This document shows positions 7,174 through 15,110 of a stretch of 64,000 nucleotides of DNA, one piece after another. Within the stretch, counting starts at the first letter, position 1; each line of letters opens with the position of its first letter. The position numbers were made by a program, and so were the translations under genes. The DNA lies in the NCBI GenBank assembly GCA_965116965.1, contig OZ220743.1, positions 3,286,001 to 3,350,000 of the forward strand, read 5' to 3'. The DNA is from Aldehydirespirator sp965116965. Lineage in GTDB: Bacteria; Actinomycetota; Acidimicrobiia; Acidimicrobiales; Aldehydirespiratoraceae. The notes beneath the pieces were generated by a model. That model was not told the origin of the DNA. It saw only the letters and a list, made by a program, of their open reading frames with translations, and made no database searches.

Positions 7174-10100
7174 GTGAAGTTCAGCTTTGTTCGTGAACGG
7201 TGTTCGGGCGGTCCGAGGCGATGGCGGCAGGGGGCCGCCGTTGCGGTGCTGGCGGTGGCGCTGCTGGGGCTTTCGGCCGCCTCGCCGGGGTTCGCCCAAG
7301 ACGACTCCCCGACTGACTTCAGCGGTTACGTGTACAGCAGCACCAAGAGCTTCGATCTCGATCACTGGGCCTACGGACCCTGTTCAGACGGCACCACCAT
7401 TTGGGTGAGCGACGGCTGGGACGAACTCCACGCCTACACGGTGGCGACCAGAGCCAGCGACTCGAGCAAGGACATCGACCTGCACACCGACAACTCGCGC
7501 CCCGGCGGCGTATGGTGCGACAGCACCACCGTGTGGGTGCCCGACCACTACGACAACAAGCTCTACGCCTACACCCTTTCGGACGGGTCCCGCGACTCGT
7601 CCAAGGACATCGATCTGCACCGCAGCAGGCGCAGGTGGCGGGACGCGTGGTCAAACGGCACCACCATGTGGGTGATCTTCGCGAACGGGATGACCGACAG
7701 CCACCTCTACGCCTACAAGCTCGACGCGGACGGCGACGGCGACTTCGACACCGACGACACGAGCCACGACGACTACGGCAAGCGCGACTCGGGCAAGGAC
7801 ATCCGCGTGCGTCACTGCAGCTGCCAGCCTCATGGCCTGTGGTCCAACGGCACCACCATGTGGGTCGCCGACGTCGGCGACGAGAAGCTCTACGCCTACA
7901 CCCTTTCGGACGGGTCCCGCGACTCGTCCAAGGACTTCGCCACGCACTCCGACAACGACGACCCCGGGGGCTTGTGGGTGTTCGGCGATGAGCTGTGGGT
8001 GGTCGACGCCTGGGTCGACAGGATCTTCATCTACGAGGGTCCCGCCTCGGAGGCGCCTTCGGACCCGCCGGCCGCGCCGGAGAACCTGGCGGCCACGGCG
8101 GGCACGGACCGCGTCGAGTTGACCTGGGACGCCTCCGCCGGGGCCGACAGCTACACGGTGCTGCGCCGCCTCGAGGACCTGGCGACCTACACCGAGATAG
8201 GCACCAGCGAGACCAACTCCTACACCGACGCCACCGCGGAGGTGGCCGTCGGCTACGCCTACCAGGTGAAGGCGGTCAACGACGCCGGCAGCAGCGACGC
8301 CTCCGAGCACGTGCTGGCGATGATCGTGCCGCCCGCGCCTGCGGCGCCCGCCGGCTTCGAGGCCGGCGTCGGGGAGGGCTCGGTAATACTGTCATGGGAC
8401 GCCCCCGAAGGCGGCTACGTCACGGGCTACATAGTGGACAGGAAGCTGCGGGACGCCGACCCGCCGCAGCAGGCCGTCCTGGTGGGCCACGTCAACGCCG
8501 CAACCACCCAGGTCACCGACAGCAGCCCGCAGGCCGGCGCGGCCTACACCTACGGCATCACCGCCATCAACGCGGGCGGCCGCAGCGAGCCGGCCACGGT
8601 GGACGTGGACTTCCCGGCGGCGAACGACGACCTGGCGGCCCCCGCAGGGCTGGCGGCCACGGTGAGCGGCGGCACGGTGAGCCTGGCCTGGGACGCGGTG
8701 GACGGCGCCACCGGCTACCACGTGCTGCGCCAGGGTCCCGGCCAGTCGGCGCACATCCTGGTCGCCTCGCCCACCGCCAATTCCCACACCGACACGACGG
8801 TGACCGGCGCCAACAGCTACTCCTACAAGGTGCGCGCCGTGGACGGCGACGGGGCCGGCGCGGTGACCGGCGCGGTGACGGCGGACGTTCCGGCGCCCCC
8901 GGACCCGCCCGCCGGCCTGCAGGCCGCCGCGACCAGCTCCTCGGTGACCCTGACGTGGACAGCGCCCGATGAGACCCTCGCCGGGTACTTCGTGTACCGC
9001 AAGGTGCGCAACGCCGAACCGCCGCAGGAGTTCGCGCCCCACGGCTTCCCCGCGGGCGACGCCACCTCCTACACCGACACGGCGGTGGACCCGGGCACGG
9101 CCTACGCCTACTACGTGGTGGCGGTGAGGTCTGCAATCGAGTTGAGCGAGCCGTCGGCCACGGTGGAGGCGGACACCCCGGCGGAGAGGCCCTTTGCGGG
9201 CTTCACGCTGGTGGACGCGTCGGACCAGGCGGTGCTGGCGAGCCTGACCGGCGGGGCCGGCGTGGAGCTGGCCGACCCCGGCGGGGGCAGCTACGCCATC
9301 CGCGCCGATCTGGCCGACGGCGAGAGCGCAGGCAGCGTGAAACTGTCCCTGAGCGGCGCCAAGGCGGTCACCAGGACCGAGAATGTCGCCCCGTACTCGC
9401 TGTACGGCGACTCCTACCAGGGCCAGGCATCACAGCTCTACGGCGAGGCCCTGCCGGCGGGCAGCTACACGTTGACGGCCACCGCCTACGCGGAGCGCAG
9501 CCTGGGCGGCGACGAGCTGGGAACGCTGGAGGTCTCCTTCACGGTGACTCAGGCCAACCGCGCGCCGGCGTTCGGCAGCGCCGCCTACAGCTTCTCCATC
9601 GCCGAGGACGCGGCAGCCGGCGCAGCAGTGGGCACGGTGTCTGCCACCGACGCCGACAACGACAACTTGACCTACACCATCGAGGCGGGCGACGGCGGCG
9701 GGGCGTTCGCCATCAGCAGCGAGGGCGCGATCACCGCGGCGGCAGCGCTGGACCACGAGACCACGCCGGCCTACACGCTCACGGTGCAGGCCGACGACGG
9801 CGACGGCGGCACCGCCACCGCCACGGTGAACATCACCGTGACCGACGTGTACGAGGACCCGGACGCGACCCGCGACGACGCAACGCCGCTGGGCGACCAG
9901 TCGCCGCAGCGGGGCCGCCAATACTTCTACGACAAGTCCCTGGACCGGGCCAACGGCGACAGCGTGGACTACTACACCTTCACCACCGACGGCCGCTACA
10001 CCCTGGGCCTGGGCGCACGCGACCAGAGCATCGAGCTGACCGTCACCCTTGAGGACGCCGACGGCAACACCGTGGGCACAGCCGGCCCGCCGCTGGACCC

Positions 10101-10236
10101 CAGCAAGGACCAACTCTACATCGAGTGGCTCAAGACCACCATCGACGCCGGCACCTACTACATCCGCGTAGAGGCCATCGAGGACGGCGCCACCGACTAC
10201 TACATCCGCTTCGGGCTGGAAACCCCACAGGAGTAA
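7174..10236 (+). CDS. Secreted five-bladed propeller/FN3/cadherin/PPC-like protein
   Basis: 1,020 residues. GTG start chosen because aaggag lies seven bases upstream. Signal peptide about 1-41 with core VAVLAVALLGLSAASPG. Residues 45-285 form five propeller-type repeats, each with an (S/N)(D/N)GTT(I/M)WV core and a KLYAYTLSDGSRDSSKDI-like tail; one carries a calcium-loop-like DADGDGDFDTDD. Then four FN3 domains (about 296-669), a beta domain (670-790, with TENVAPYSLYGD and AGSYTLTATAY), a cadherin domain (795-893) and a C-terminal PPC-like domain (895-1020) very similar to that ending the protein at 1607-5470. No anchor or enzyme domain is seen. Probably secreted and binding in function; the ligand is unknown. 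The gene at 12566-13498 resembles only its first 310 residues. Confidence 0.85.
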   Translation: MKFSFVRERCSGGPRRWRQGAAVAVLAVALLGLSAASPGFAQDDSPTDFSGYVYSSTKSFDLDHWAYGPCSDGTTIWVSDGWDELHAYTVATRASDSSKDIDLHTDNSRPGGVWCDSTTVWVPDHYDNKLYAYTLSDGSRDSSKDIDLHRSRRRWRDAWSNGTTMWVIFANGMTDSHLYAYKLDADGDGDFDTDDTSHDDYGKRDSGKDIRVRHCSCQPHGLWSNGTTMWVADVGDEKLYAYTLSDGSRDSSKDFATHSDNDDPGGLWVFGDELWVVDAWVDRIFIYEGPASEAPSDPPAAPENLAATAGTDRVELTWDASAGADSYTVLRRLEDLATYTEIGTSETNSYTDATAEVAVGYAYQVKAVNDAGSSDASEHVLAMIVPPAPAAPAGFEAGVGEGSVILSWDAPEGGYVTGYIVDRKLRDADPPQQAVLVGHVNAATTQVTDSSPQAGAAYTYGITAINAGGRSEPATVDVDFPAANDDLAAPAGLAATVSGGTVSLAWDAVDGATGYHVLRQGPGQSAHILVASPTANSHTDTTVTGANSYSYKVRAVDGDGAGAVTGAVTADVPAPPDPPAGLQAAATSSSVTLTWTAPDETLAGYFVYRKVRNAEPPQEFAPHGFPAGDATSYTDTAVDPGTAYAYYVVAVRSAIELSEPSATVEADTPAERPFAGFTLVDASDQAVLASLTGGAGVELADPGGGSYAIRADLADGESAGSVKLSLSGAKAVTRTENVAPYSLYGDSYQGQASQLYGEALPAGSYTLTATAYAERSLGGDELGTLEVSFTVTQANRAPAFGSAAYSFSIAEDAAAGAAVGTVSATDADNDNLTYTIEAGDGGGAFAISSEGAITAAAALDHETTPAYTLTVQADDGDGGTATATVNITVTDVYEDPDATRDDATPLGDQSPQRGRQYFYDKSLDRANGDSVDYYTFTTDGRYTLGLGARDQSIELTVTLEDADGNTVGTAGPPLDPSKDQLYIEWLKTTIDAGTYYIRVEAIEDGATDYYIRFGLETPQE

Positions 10237-10250
10237 CACCCGACTTCGCC

Positions 10251-10276
10251 GGCCGAGGCGGAGCCGAGCCTCGGCC
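10251..10276 (+). terminator. GC-rich hairpin after the propeller/FN3 gene
   Basis: GGCCGAGGC and GCCTCGGCC form a perfect 9-bp stem around an 8-base loop, 14 bases after the stop at 10236. There is no T-run, as is common for hairpin terminators in high-GC actinobacteria. Confidence 0.5.
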
Positions 10277-10289
10277 TGGAGGAGACGCA

Positions 10290-10346
10290 AGTGCAGTGTG
10301 GGTGCCCGACCACAACGACAGCAAGCTCACGCGAACTGACAGCTAG
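10290..10346 (+). pseudogene. Relic of a propeller-repeat gene
   Basis: Encodes SAVWVPDHNDSKLTRTDS and a stop. This matches the second propeller blade of the neighbours (TTVWVPDHTDDKLYAYTLSD at 12943 onward). It has no start or upstream blade, and it overlaps the 3' end of vapC by four bases. Confidence 0.65.
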
Positions 10347-10786
10347 GTTCCGCGGCTGCGGCCGGGGTCGAACCAGGCGAGGCCATCGAAGCGTGCGAAG
10401 CCGGTGTCGGCGGTGGCCACTCGGGCCCCGGTAGTGACTGCCAGCGAGGCGATCCAGGCGTCGGGGACAAGGTTGCCGATCAGGTAGGAGTCGTTCCCGG
10501 CGAAGCGGGTCAGCTGCCGCCAGGCCGCGTCGGTGGACGGCAGCGCCATACCGGCGCGTGAGCATCTCAGGGCTTCCACGAAGGCCAGCGCTTCAGCCAT
10601 GGGTGCCGGATCGGTGAAGATCCTGCGGTTGGTGACGACCCGCAGGAACCCGGTGAGCACGACGTCGGCCAGCAGAACCGGCTCGGAGCCGGCCAGCGTC
10701 GAGTTGAGCCACTGGGCGTAGCGGTCGTGGTTCGTGGCGTCGCGGTGGAAGGAGTAGACGAGCGTGTTGACGTCGGGCAGGATCAT
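10343..10786 (-). CDS. vapC: PIN-domain toxin, VapC family
   Basis: 147 residues, usual for VapC ribonucleases, which cleave tRNA or rRNA when freed from the antitoxin. The PIN fold shows its metal-binding aspartates: D5 (MILPDVNTLVYSF), D109 (NLVPDAWIASLA) and D127 (ATADTGFARF). The subgroup with LTGFLRVVTN in the second helix is common in actinobacteria and lacks the glutamate found there in other VapCs. The start overlaps the antitoxin stop (ATGA at 10783-10786), so the two are translationally coupled. It lies between relic fragments of propeller and signal-peptide genes, consistent with an acquired module. Confidence 0.9.
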   Translation of the reverse strand: MILPDVNTLVYSFHRDATNHDRYAQWLNSTLAGSEPVLLADVVLTGFLRVVTNRRIFTDPAPMAEALAFVEALRCSRAGMALPSTDAAWRQLTRFAGNDSYLIGNLVPDAWIASLAVTTGARVATADTGFARFDGLAWFDPGRSRGT

Positions 10787-11025
10787 CGCAGCCCGTCGGC
10801 GTCGAGGGCTTCGGCCACCGCCGACTTGTCGGCGAGATCGACGAGCAGGCGCCCGCCCGTTCCGCCGTAGCGGGGCAGCTCCGCCGGCGATCCGGACTCC
10901 GCGGGGCCGTGCAGCACCAGGTGCAAGCCCTCGACGACCAGAGCCGTGAACGTGCAGCCCCGCTGTGCGGCCTGCCGCTTGGCCGCCTCCCCCAAGCCGT
11001 CAGGCAGATTGATGGTCGTACGCAT
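10783..11025 (-). CDS. vapB: Ribbon-helix-helix antitoxin, VapB family
   Basis: About 80 residues beginning MRTTINLPDGLGEAAKRQAA, a ribbon-helix-helix DNA-binding N-terminus; the C-terminal half (GGRLLVDLADKSAVAEALD) would wrap the toxin. An ATG at 11037 would add four residues; 11025 is preferred because the conserved RTTINLPDG strand follows directly. Neither start has a good ribosome binding site and TATGCT lies just upstream, so a leaderless message is possible. A perfect palindrome overlaps the start and is a likely operator for autorepression. Confidence 0.85.
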   Translation of the reverse strand: MRTTINLPDGLGEAAKRQAAQRGCTFTALVVEGLHLVLHGPAESGSPAELPRYGGTGGRLLVDLADKSAVAEALDADGLR

Positions 11026-11032
11026 ATGCGTA
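11019..11032. promoter_or_regulatory. Palindromic putative VapBC operator
   Basis: TACGCATATGCGTA is a perfect 14-bp palindrome centred on the vapB start codon. VapBC complexes commonly bind palindromes at their own promoter. The position means binding could block both transcription and initiation. Confidence 0.5.
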
Positions 11033-11039
11033 AGCATAC

Positions 11040-11192
11040 TCAGCCAGGGGAATGGTCGTGCACCGCCCCCGCGATGTCGTCGGCGCCCTCTCCCGCCAGC
11101 AGGGCGGCCACGAGGGCGAGCACCAGCACGGACGCGCTCAGGGCCTTGCGAGGAACCAGCACATCCGGGACCGTGGAGGTCGCCAGCAACAC
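11040..11192 (-). pseudogene. Signal-peptide start of the modular protein gene fused to a VWA-gene sliver
   Basis: Fifty codons, GTG to TGA. The first part (VPDVLVPRKALSASVLVLAL) copies the beginning of the 1,287-residue protein at 5470. It then runs in frame into EGADDIAGAVHD, whose bases 11058-11090 match 13873-13905 of the coxE-like gene at 31 of 33 positions. It lies 13 bases downstream of the Cache lipoprotein gene. It may be expressed but is a recombination product. Confidence 0.7.
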
Positions 11193-11205
11193 TCCGACGA
11201 GCGGT

Positions 11206-12390
11206 CTAACCGGCTGGGGGCTCGTACCAGCCCCCGCCGATGGTGTAGCCGCCGCGGTTCACCACCCAGACGCGGACGGACTCCGCCAACGAGTCGGCCG
11301 GCGAATCGGGACCAGCAACCACTTCTGTCACCCACGCACCAGCCGCCGGGGCGTCCAGCACTGAAGCGCCGAGCAGGTCCACGATGCTGGTCCCCACCAG
11401 TTCGGGCTTGTTGAACGCAGAGACGAGGAAACCGCTCTCGTCGGCGATGAACCCGATCCATCTCCCCTCGGCGTTCTCCGCGTTCTCGTAGTACGTGAGG
11501 ATCTGCTCCAGCCCGCCGGCGAAACCGGATGGCTGCGTGAACTCGATGAGCGTCGCCTCCAGCCCGGCCGTCACCAGCTGGTTGGCGAACGCCCCTACCA
11601 GGTCCTGGAGGAACTCCTCGGCCGGGGTGTACCAGCCGGAGGCGAACAGCAGCCCGTCGTGTCTCACAACCCAGACGTTCTTGAGCTCCAAGTCTCCGGT
11701 GTCACCCTGGCTTATGTCGCCGGAAGTGGGATTCCCGTACACATAGGACACCCACCTGCCTTCCTCGCCGGCTGCCAGCATCTCGTCACCGAAGACATAG
11801 CCGTTGGCGTCGGTGCCGACCCAACCCTTCACGTCGAGGCCCCGGCGACCCGGGTCGTAGTGACCTATCACGGTGTCGTCGGCGCCGATGACGAAGACGT
11901 ACCACTGGCCGTCGATGCTGTCGATGCTGTTGTAGTGGGCCAGCGTGGCCTCAAGGCCCTCGCTCTCATAGCGGCTGATCGCGTTGGCCACCACGAACTT
12001 GGTGTACTCCGCCTCCGCATCCCTCGCCGGGATCTTGGCGACGACCCCGCGGGCAATCCCCTCAACGTCGGCGGCCGACAGGCCCGCATCGGCCCCAGGC
12101 GCAGGAATACCGGCGATCGCCGACTCCACAATCCCCTCGACCTCCGCAGCCGACAGGCCCGCATCGGCCCCAGGCGCAGGAATACCGGCGATCGCCGACT
12201 CCACAATCCCCTCAACGTCCGCAGCCGACAGGCCCGCATCGGCCCCAGGCGCAGGAATACCGGCGATCGCCGACTCCACAATCCCCTCAACGTCCGCAGC
12301 CGACAGGCCCGCATCGGTTTCGGTGTCGCTGCTGCAACCAACCAGGAGCAGCAATGCCAGCAGCACCGAACTCACCGTCGACTTGACCAT
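11206..12390 (-). CDS. Lipoprotein with two Cache-like sensor domains and a repeat stalk
   Basis: About 394 residues. Lipoprotein signal MVKSTVSSVLLALLLLVG followed by the lipobox cysteine. Then three full copies and one partial copy of a 25-residue repeat (core EGIVESAIAGIPAPGA), likely a helical stalk. The first Cache-like domain is near LAHYNSIDSIDGQWYVFVIG, and the second near LEQILTYYENAENAEGRWIG, ending RGGYTIGGGWYEPPAG. Cache domains bind small ligands outside the cell, usually on receptors; here no kinase or chemotaxis domain is attached, so it may be a binding protein. Start 12390 is chosen because aagagg lies seven bases upstream; 12396 and 12420 are alternatives. Truncated relatives lie at 5488-5535 and 6521-6737. 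Confidence 0.8.
   Translation of the reverse strand: MVKSTVSSVLLALLLLVGCSSDTETDAGLSAADVEGIVESAIAGIPAPGADAGLSAADVEGIVESAIAGIPAPGADAGLSAAEVEGIVESAIAGIPAPGADAGLSAADVEGIARGVVAKIPARDAEAEYTKFVVANAISRYESEGLEATLAHYNSIDSIDGQWYVFVIGADDTVIGHYDPGRRGLDVKGWVGTDANGYVFGDEMLAAGEEGRWVSYVYGNPTSGDISQGDTGDLELKNVWVVRHDGLLFASGWYTPAEEFLQDLVGAFANQLVTAGLEATLIEFTQPSGFAGGLEQILTYYENAENAEGRWIGFIADESGFLVSAFNKPELVGTSIVDLLGASVLDAPAAGAWVTEVVAGPDSPADSLAESVRVWVVNRGGYTIGGGWYEPPAG
12061..12310 (-). repeat. 75-bp in-frame tandem repeat in the Cache lipoprotein gene
   Basis: Units begin at 12086, 12161 and 12236, with a partial diverged unit before 12086. The full units are almost identical (differences such as GTC/GAC in the ADVEG/AEVEG codon), so the expansion is recent. 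Each unit is exactly 25 codons. Confidence 0.9.
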
Positions 12391-12565
12391 TCTCATACCT
12401 CTTGCTGCTGTGTCTGCCAATCAGGAACGTCGTGCCGTTCGCCGGCTGTCGGGACAATCGATTTCAGAAATCCTCACTCACAGACGCTATGATCGCAGAG
12501 ACATATTTATCGAATTGGACTCGCCATTGCAACTGTGAGCCTCGCTGGAGAGGAGAGGAATTGTC

Positions 12566-13498
12566 ATGAAGTTGGCACCGGCGACTTGGGTGCTCGCTGA
12601 CGGCCGCGGCGCGGCTGCCGGTTCGGGCGGTCCGAGGCGAGGGTGGCAGGCTGTCACCGTTGCGGTGCTGGCGGTGGCGCTGCTGGGGCTCTCGGCCGCC
12701 TCGCCGGGGTTAGCCCAGAGCGATCCGACCGACTTCTCGGACTTCGCGCACAACAGCAGCAAGAGCTTCTCTGTGGATCACGACGCCGGCGGACTCTGTT
12801 CCGACGGCACCACCGTGTGGGTGAGCGACAACACCGACGACCTCCACGCCTACACCCTGTCGGACAGGACACGCGACTCGGACAAGGACATCGACCTCCA
12901 CGCCGACAACGCACGCCCCGGCGGCCCGTGGTGCAACGCAACCACCGTGTGGGTGCCCGACCACACCGACGACAAGCTCTACGCCTACACCCTGTCGGAC
13001 GGCGCCCGCGACTCGGACAAGGACATCGACCTGCATCGCAGCTGGCGGCGATGGCGGGACGTTTGGTCCAACGGCACCACCATGTGGGTGATCTTCGCGT
13101 ACGGCCTCGACAGCGTCCTCTACGCCTACAAGCTGGACATAGACGGCGACGGCGACATAGACGCCGACGACACGAGCGCCGACTCCTACGGCGAGCGCGA
13201 CTCGGGCAAGGACATCGACCTGAGCAACTGCAGCTGCCAGCCTTGGGCCCTGTGGTCCGACGGCACCACCATGTGGGTGACCGACGTCGGCTTCTACGAG
13301 CTCCACGCCTATCGCCTGTCGGACGGCGCCCGCGACTCGTCCAAGGACTTCGACCCGCACTCCGCCAATAACGCCAACGACTGGCCCTCGGGCGTGTGGT
13401 ACAGCGACGGCGAGCTGTGGGTGAGCGACGTCTGGGACAGCAAGATCTACGTCTACGAGGAATCGGAAGTGGGTGGGAACTCCGTGGGTGGGCTCTGA
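12566..13498 (+). CDS. Secreted five-bladed propeller protein, minimal form
   Basis: 310 residues: a signal peptide with the same core as the 1,020-residue paralog (VAVLAVALLGLSAASPG) and five propeller-type repeats (SDGTTVWVSD, ATTVWVPDHTDDKLYAYTLS, SNGTTMWVIF, SDGTTMWVTDV, SDGELWVSDVWDSKIYVYE). One blade carries DIDGDGDIDADD, a calcium-loop-like insert. It stops where FN3 domains begin in the paralog, with a short tail EVGGNSVGGL. Strong ribosome binding site (ggagaggagagg) before the ATG. It may be a complete single-propeller protein or a truncated copy; the clean end after blade five favours a viable protein. Confidence 0.8.
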   Translation: MKLAPATWVLADGRGAAAGSGGPRRGWQAVTVAVLAVALLGLSAASPGLAQSDPTDFSDFAHNSSKSFSVDHDAGGLCSDGTTVWVSDNTDDLHAYTLSDRTRDSDKDIDLHADNARPGGPWCNATTVWVPDHTDDKLYAYTLSDGARDSDKDIDLHRSWRRWRDVWSNGTTMWVIFAYGLDSVLYAYKLDIDGDGDIDADDTSADSYGERDSGKDIDLSNCSCQPWALWSDGTTMWVTDVGFYELHAYRLSDGARDSSKDFDPHSANNANDWPSGVWYSDGELWVSDVWDSKIYVYEESEVGGNSVGGL

Positions 13499-13536
13499 TC
13501 TGAGCCCCGTCGCCAGGAGCCGGCGGTGAGCTGGAG

Positions 13537-15005
13537 CTACGCCAGGCGGTCTACGAAGGCTTCCAGCTGGCGCAGGTTGCGCACCTCGAAGACGCCGTCG
13601 CAGTGGGGGGCGTACTCCCCCACGATCGAGTCGCCGGTGTCCCAGTAGCTGCGGGGCTCGGGGTTGAGCCAGAACACGTGGCGGGCCTTCTGCCGCAGGG
13701 CCTTGATGATCCAGCTCTCCGGTGCGTGGTAGTTGTTGCGGGCGTCGCCGAGGATCAGCACGGTGGTGCGGGGCCCGACGCCGTCGGCGTAGTTGTCCCA
13801 GAACACGCCGAGGGCGTGGCCGTAGTCGGAGTGGCCGTCCACCCACACCACGTCGGCCTCGGTGTTGACCCTGTGCACCGCCTCCGCGATGTCGTCGGTG
13901 CCCTCGAAGAAGCTGGTCACCTCGTCGAGCCCGTCGATGAACACGAACGACCGGACCTTGGAGAACTGGCTCGAGACGGCGTACACCAGGTGCAGCGTGA
14001 ACCGGGCGAAGGCGGCCACCGAGCCCGACACGTCGGCCACCACCATGATGTCGGGCTTGTGGGGCCGCGGGTGGCGGAACTTCGGCTCCACCGGCACACC
14101 GCCGTAGGACAGCGAGTGGCGCACGGTCGAGCGGAAGTCGAGCGGCCCGGCCCGTCCGTGGCGGCGCTTGCGGACCAGTCTGGCGGCCAGCTTGCGGGTC
14201 AGCGGGTAGATGGCCTTGCGCAGGCTGGCCATCTCCTCGCGTGAGGCGTGCATGAAGTCGATGTCCGACGGCAGAGGCTTGCGAAGGGTCTTGGCCATGG
14301 CCTCGACGCCCCGGTCGGCCACCAGCCGCCGCCGGATCTCGGCCTCGATCTGGCGCTTCAGCTCGGCGATGCGCAACTCGAACTCGTCGCGCCGCAATCG
14401 CAGGTCGAAGTCGTCGACGTCGCCGTCTGTGTGCTGTTCCGCCTCCATGAGACGCTCCAGCACTCCTTCCAGGTCGAGGTTGCGCAGGGTGCGGTACAGG
14501 TAGTACGTGCCTCCGACGGGACGGCCAGGCTCCATACCCGCGTAGCGGCGCACCGCCTCGCTGGCCGCGGCTCGGAGCATCTCGGAGTCGCCCCGCATCA
14601 GCGCCCGGTAGAGCATCTCGGCCAGCTCCTCACCGCTGAGCATGTCGCCACCGGAGCCCCGGTCGCCCTCAGCCCGGATCTCGCCGTCGGCCTCGTCGGC
14701 CTCGTCGAGATCATCGGCGGCGATCTCGTACTGGGCGCCCCGCAAGGAGAAGTACACCTCGAAGACGGTCTCGAAGGCCTTCCAGTGGGCCTGGTTCTTC
14801 ACCAGAGTGGCCGCCAGGGCGTACTTGAAGGTCTCGCGGTCGGTGATGGGGACGTGCTTCACGGCCTCCATGGCGTCGAGGTTCTCGGTGAGGCTGGCGG
14901 GAATGCCGACAGCCCGCAGCTCGGCGATGAAGCCGTTGAGAAGGTCCAGGAGGGGATCCCCCGCCTCGACCGGGAGCGTGGGGAGGTCAGTCTCGTAGGC
15001 CGTCA
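13537..15005 (-). CDS. VWA-domain protein, CoxE-like
   Basis: About 489 residues from MTAYETDLPTLPV. The N-terminal 300 residues are helical and charged. The C-terminal von Willebrand factor A domain carries the metal-ion motif DVSGS (in IMVVADVSGSVAAFARF), then FVFIDGLDEVTSFFEGTDD and ILGDARNN. It pairs with the MoxR-type ATPase just upstream on the same strand; MoxR/VWA pairs act as chaperones that assemble or activate metal-containing or membrane complexes. No CO dehydrogenase or methanol dehydrogenase genes are nearby, so the client is unknown. An upstream in-frame start at 15084 would translate a dispersed repeat and is not favoured. Internal pieces of this gene are duplicated at 5624-5977 and 11058-11090. 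Confidence 0.88.
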
Positions 15006-15044
15006 TTGCCGAGCACCCCCGACCTGCCGCTCGGCCTCGTATTG

Positions 15045-15110
15045 CCCGCTCATGTTCGCTCCGCTCACGGGCCGCTCGGGCCACGGCCTCGCAAGCTCGG
15101 CCTCTAGGGC
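15045..15110 (+). repeat. Dispersed bipartite intergenic repeat, copy 1
   Basis: Core cccgctcatgttcgctccgc continuing tcacgggccgctcgggccac and ggcctcgc, followed almost at once by the second part ctcggcctct. It sits between the moxR-like and coxE-like genes. Other copies: 17367-17453 (inverted), 24474-24570, 29098-29190, 37819-37850 (partial) and 47491-47540 (first part only). Confidence 0.8.

Noticed and set aside
12061..12310. Regular 75-bp repeats as a possible CRISPR array
   Set aside because: Units are contiguous without spacers, in frame, and encode a protein repeat.
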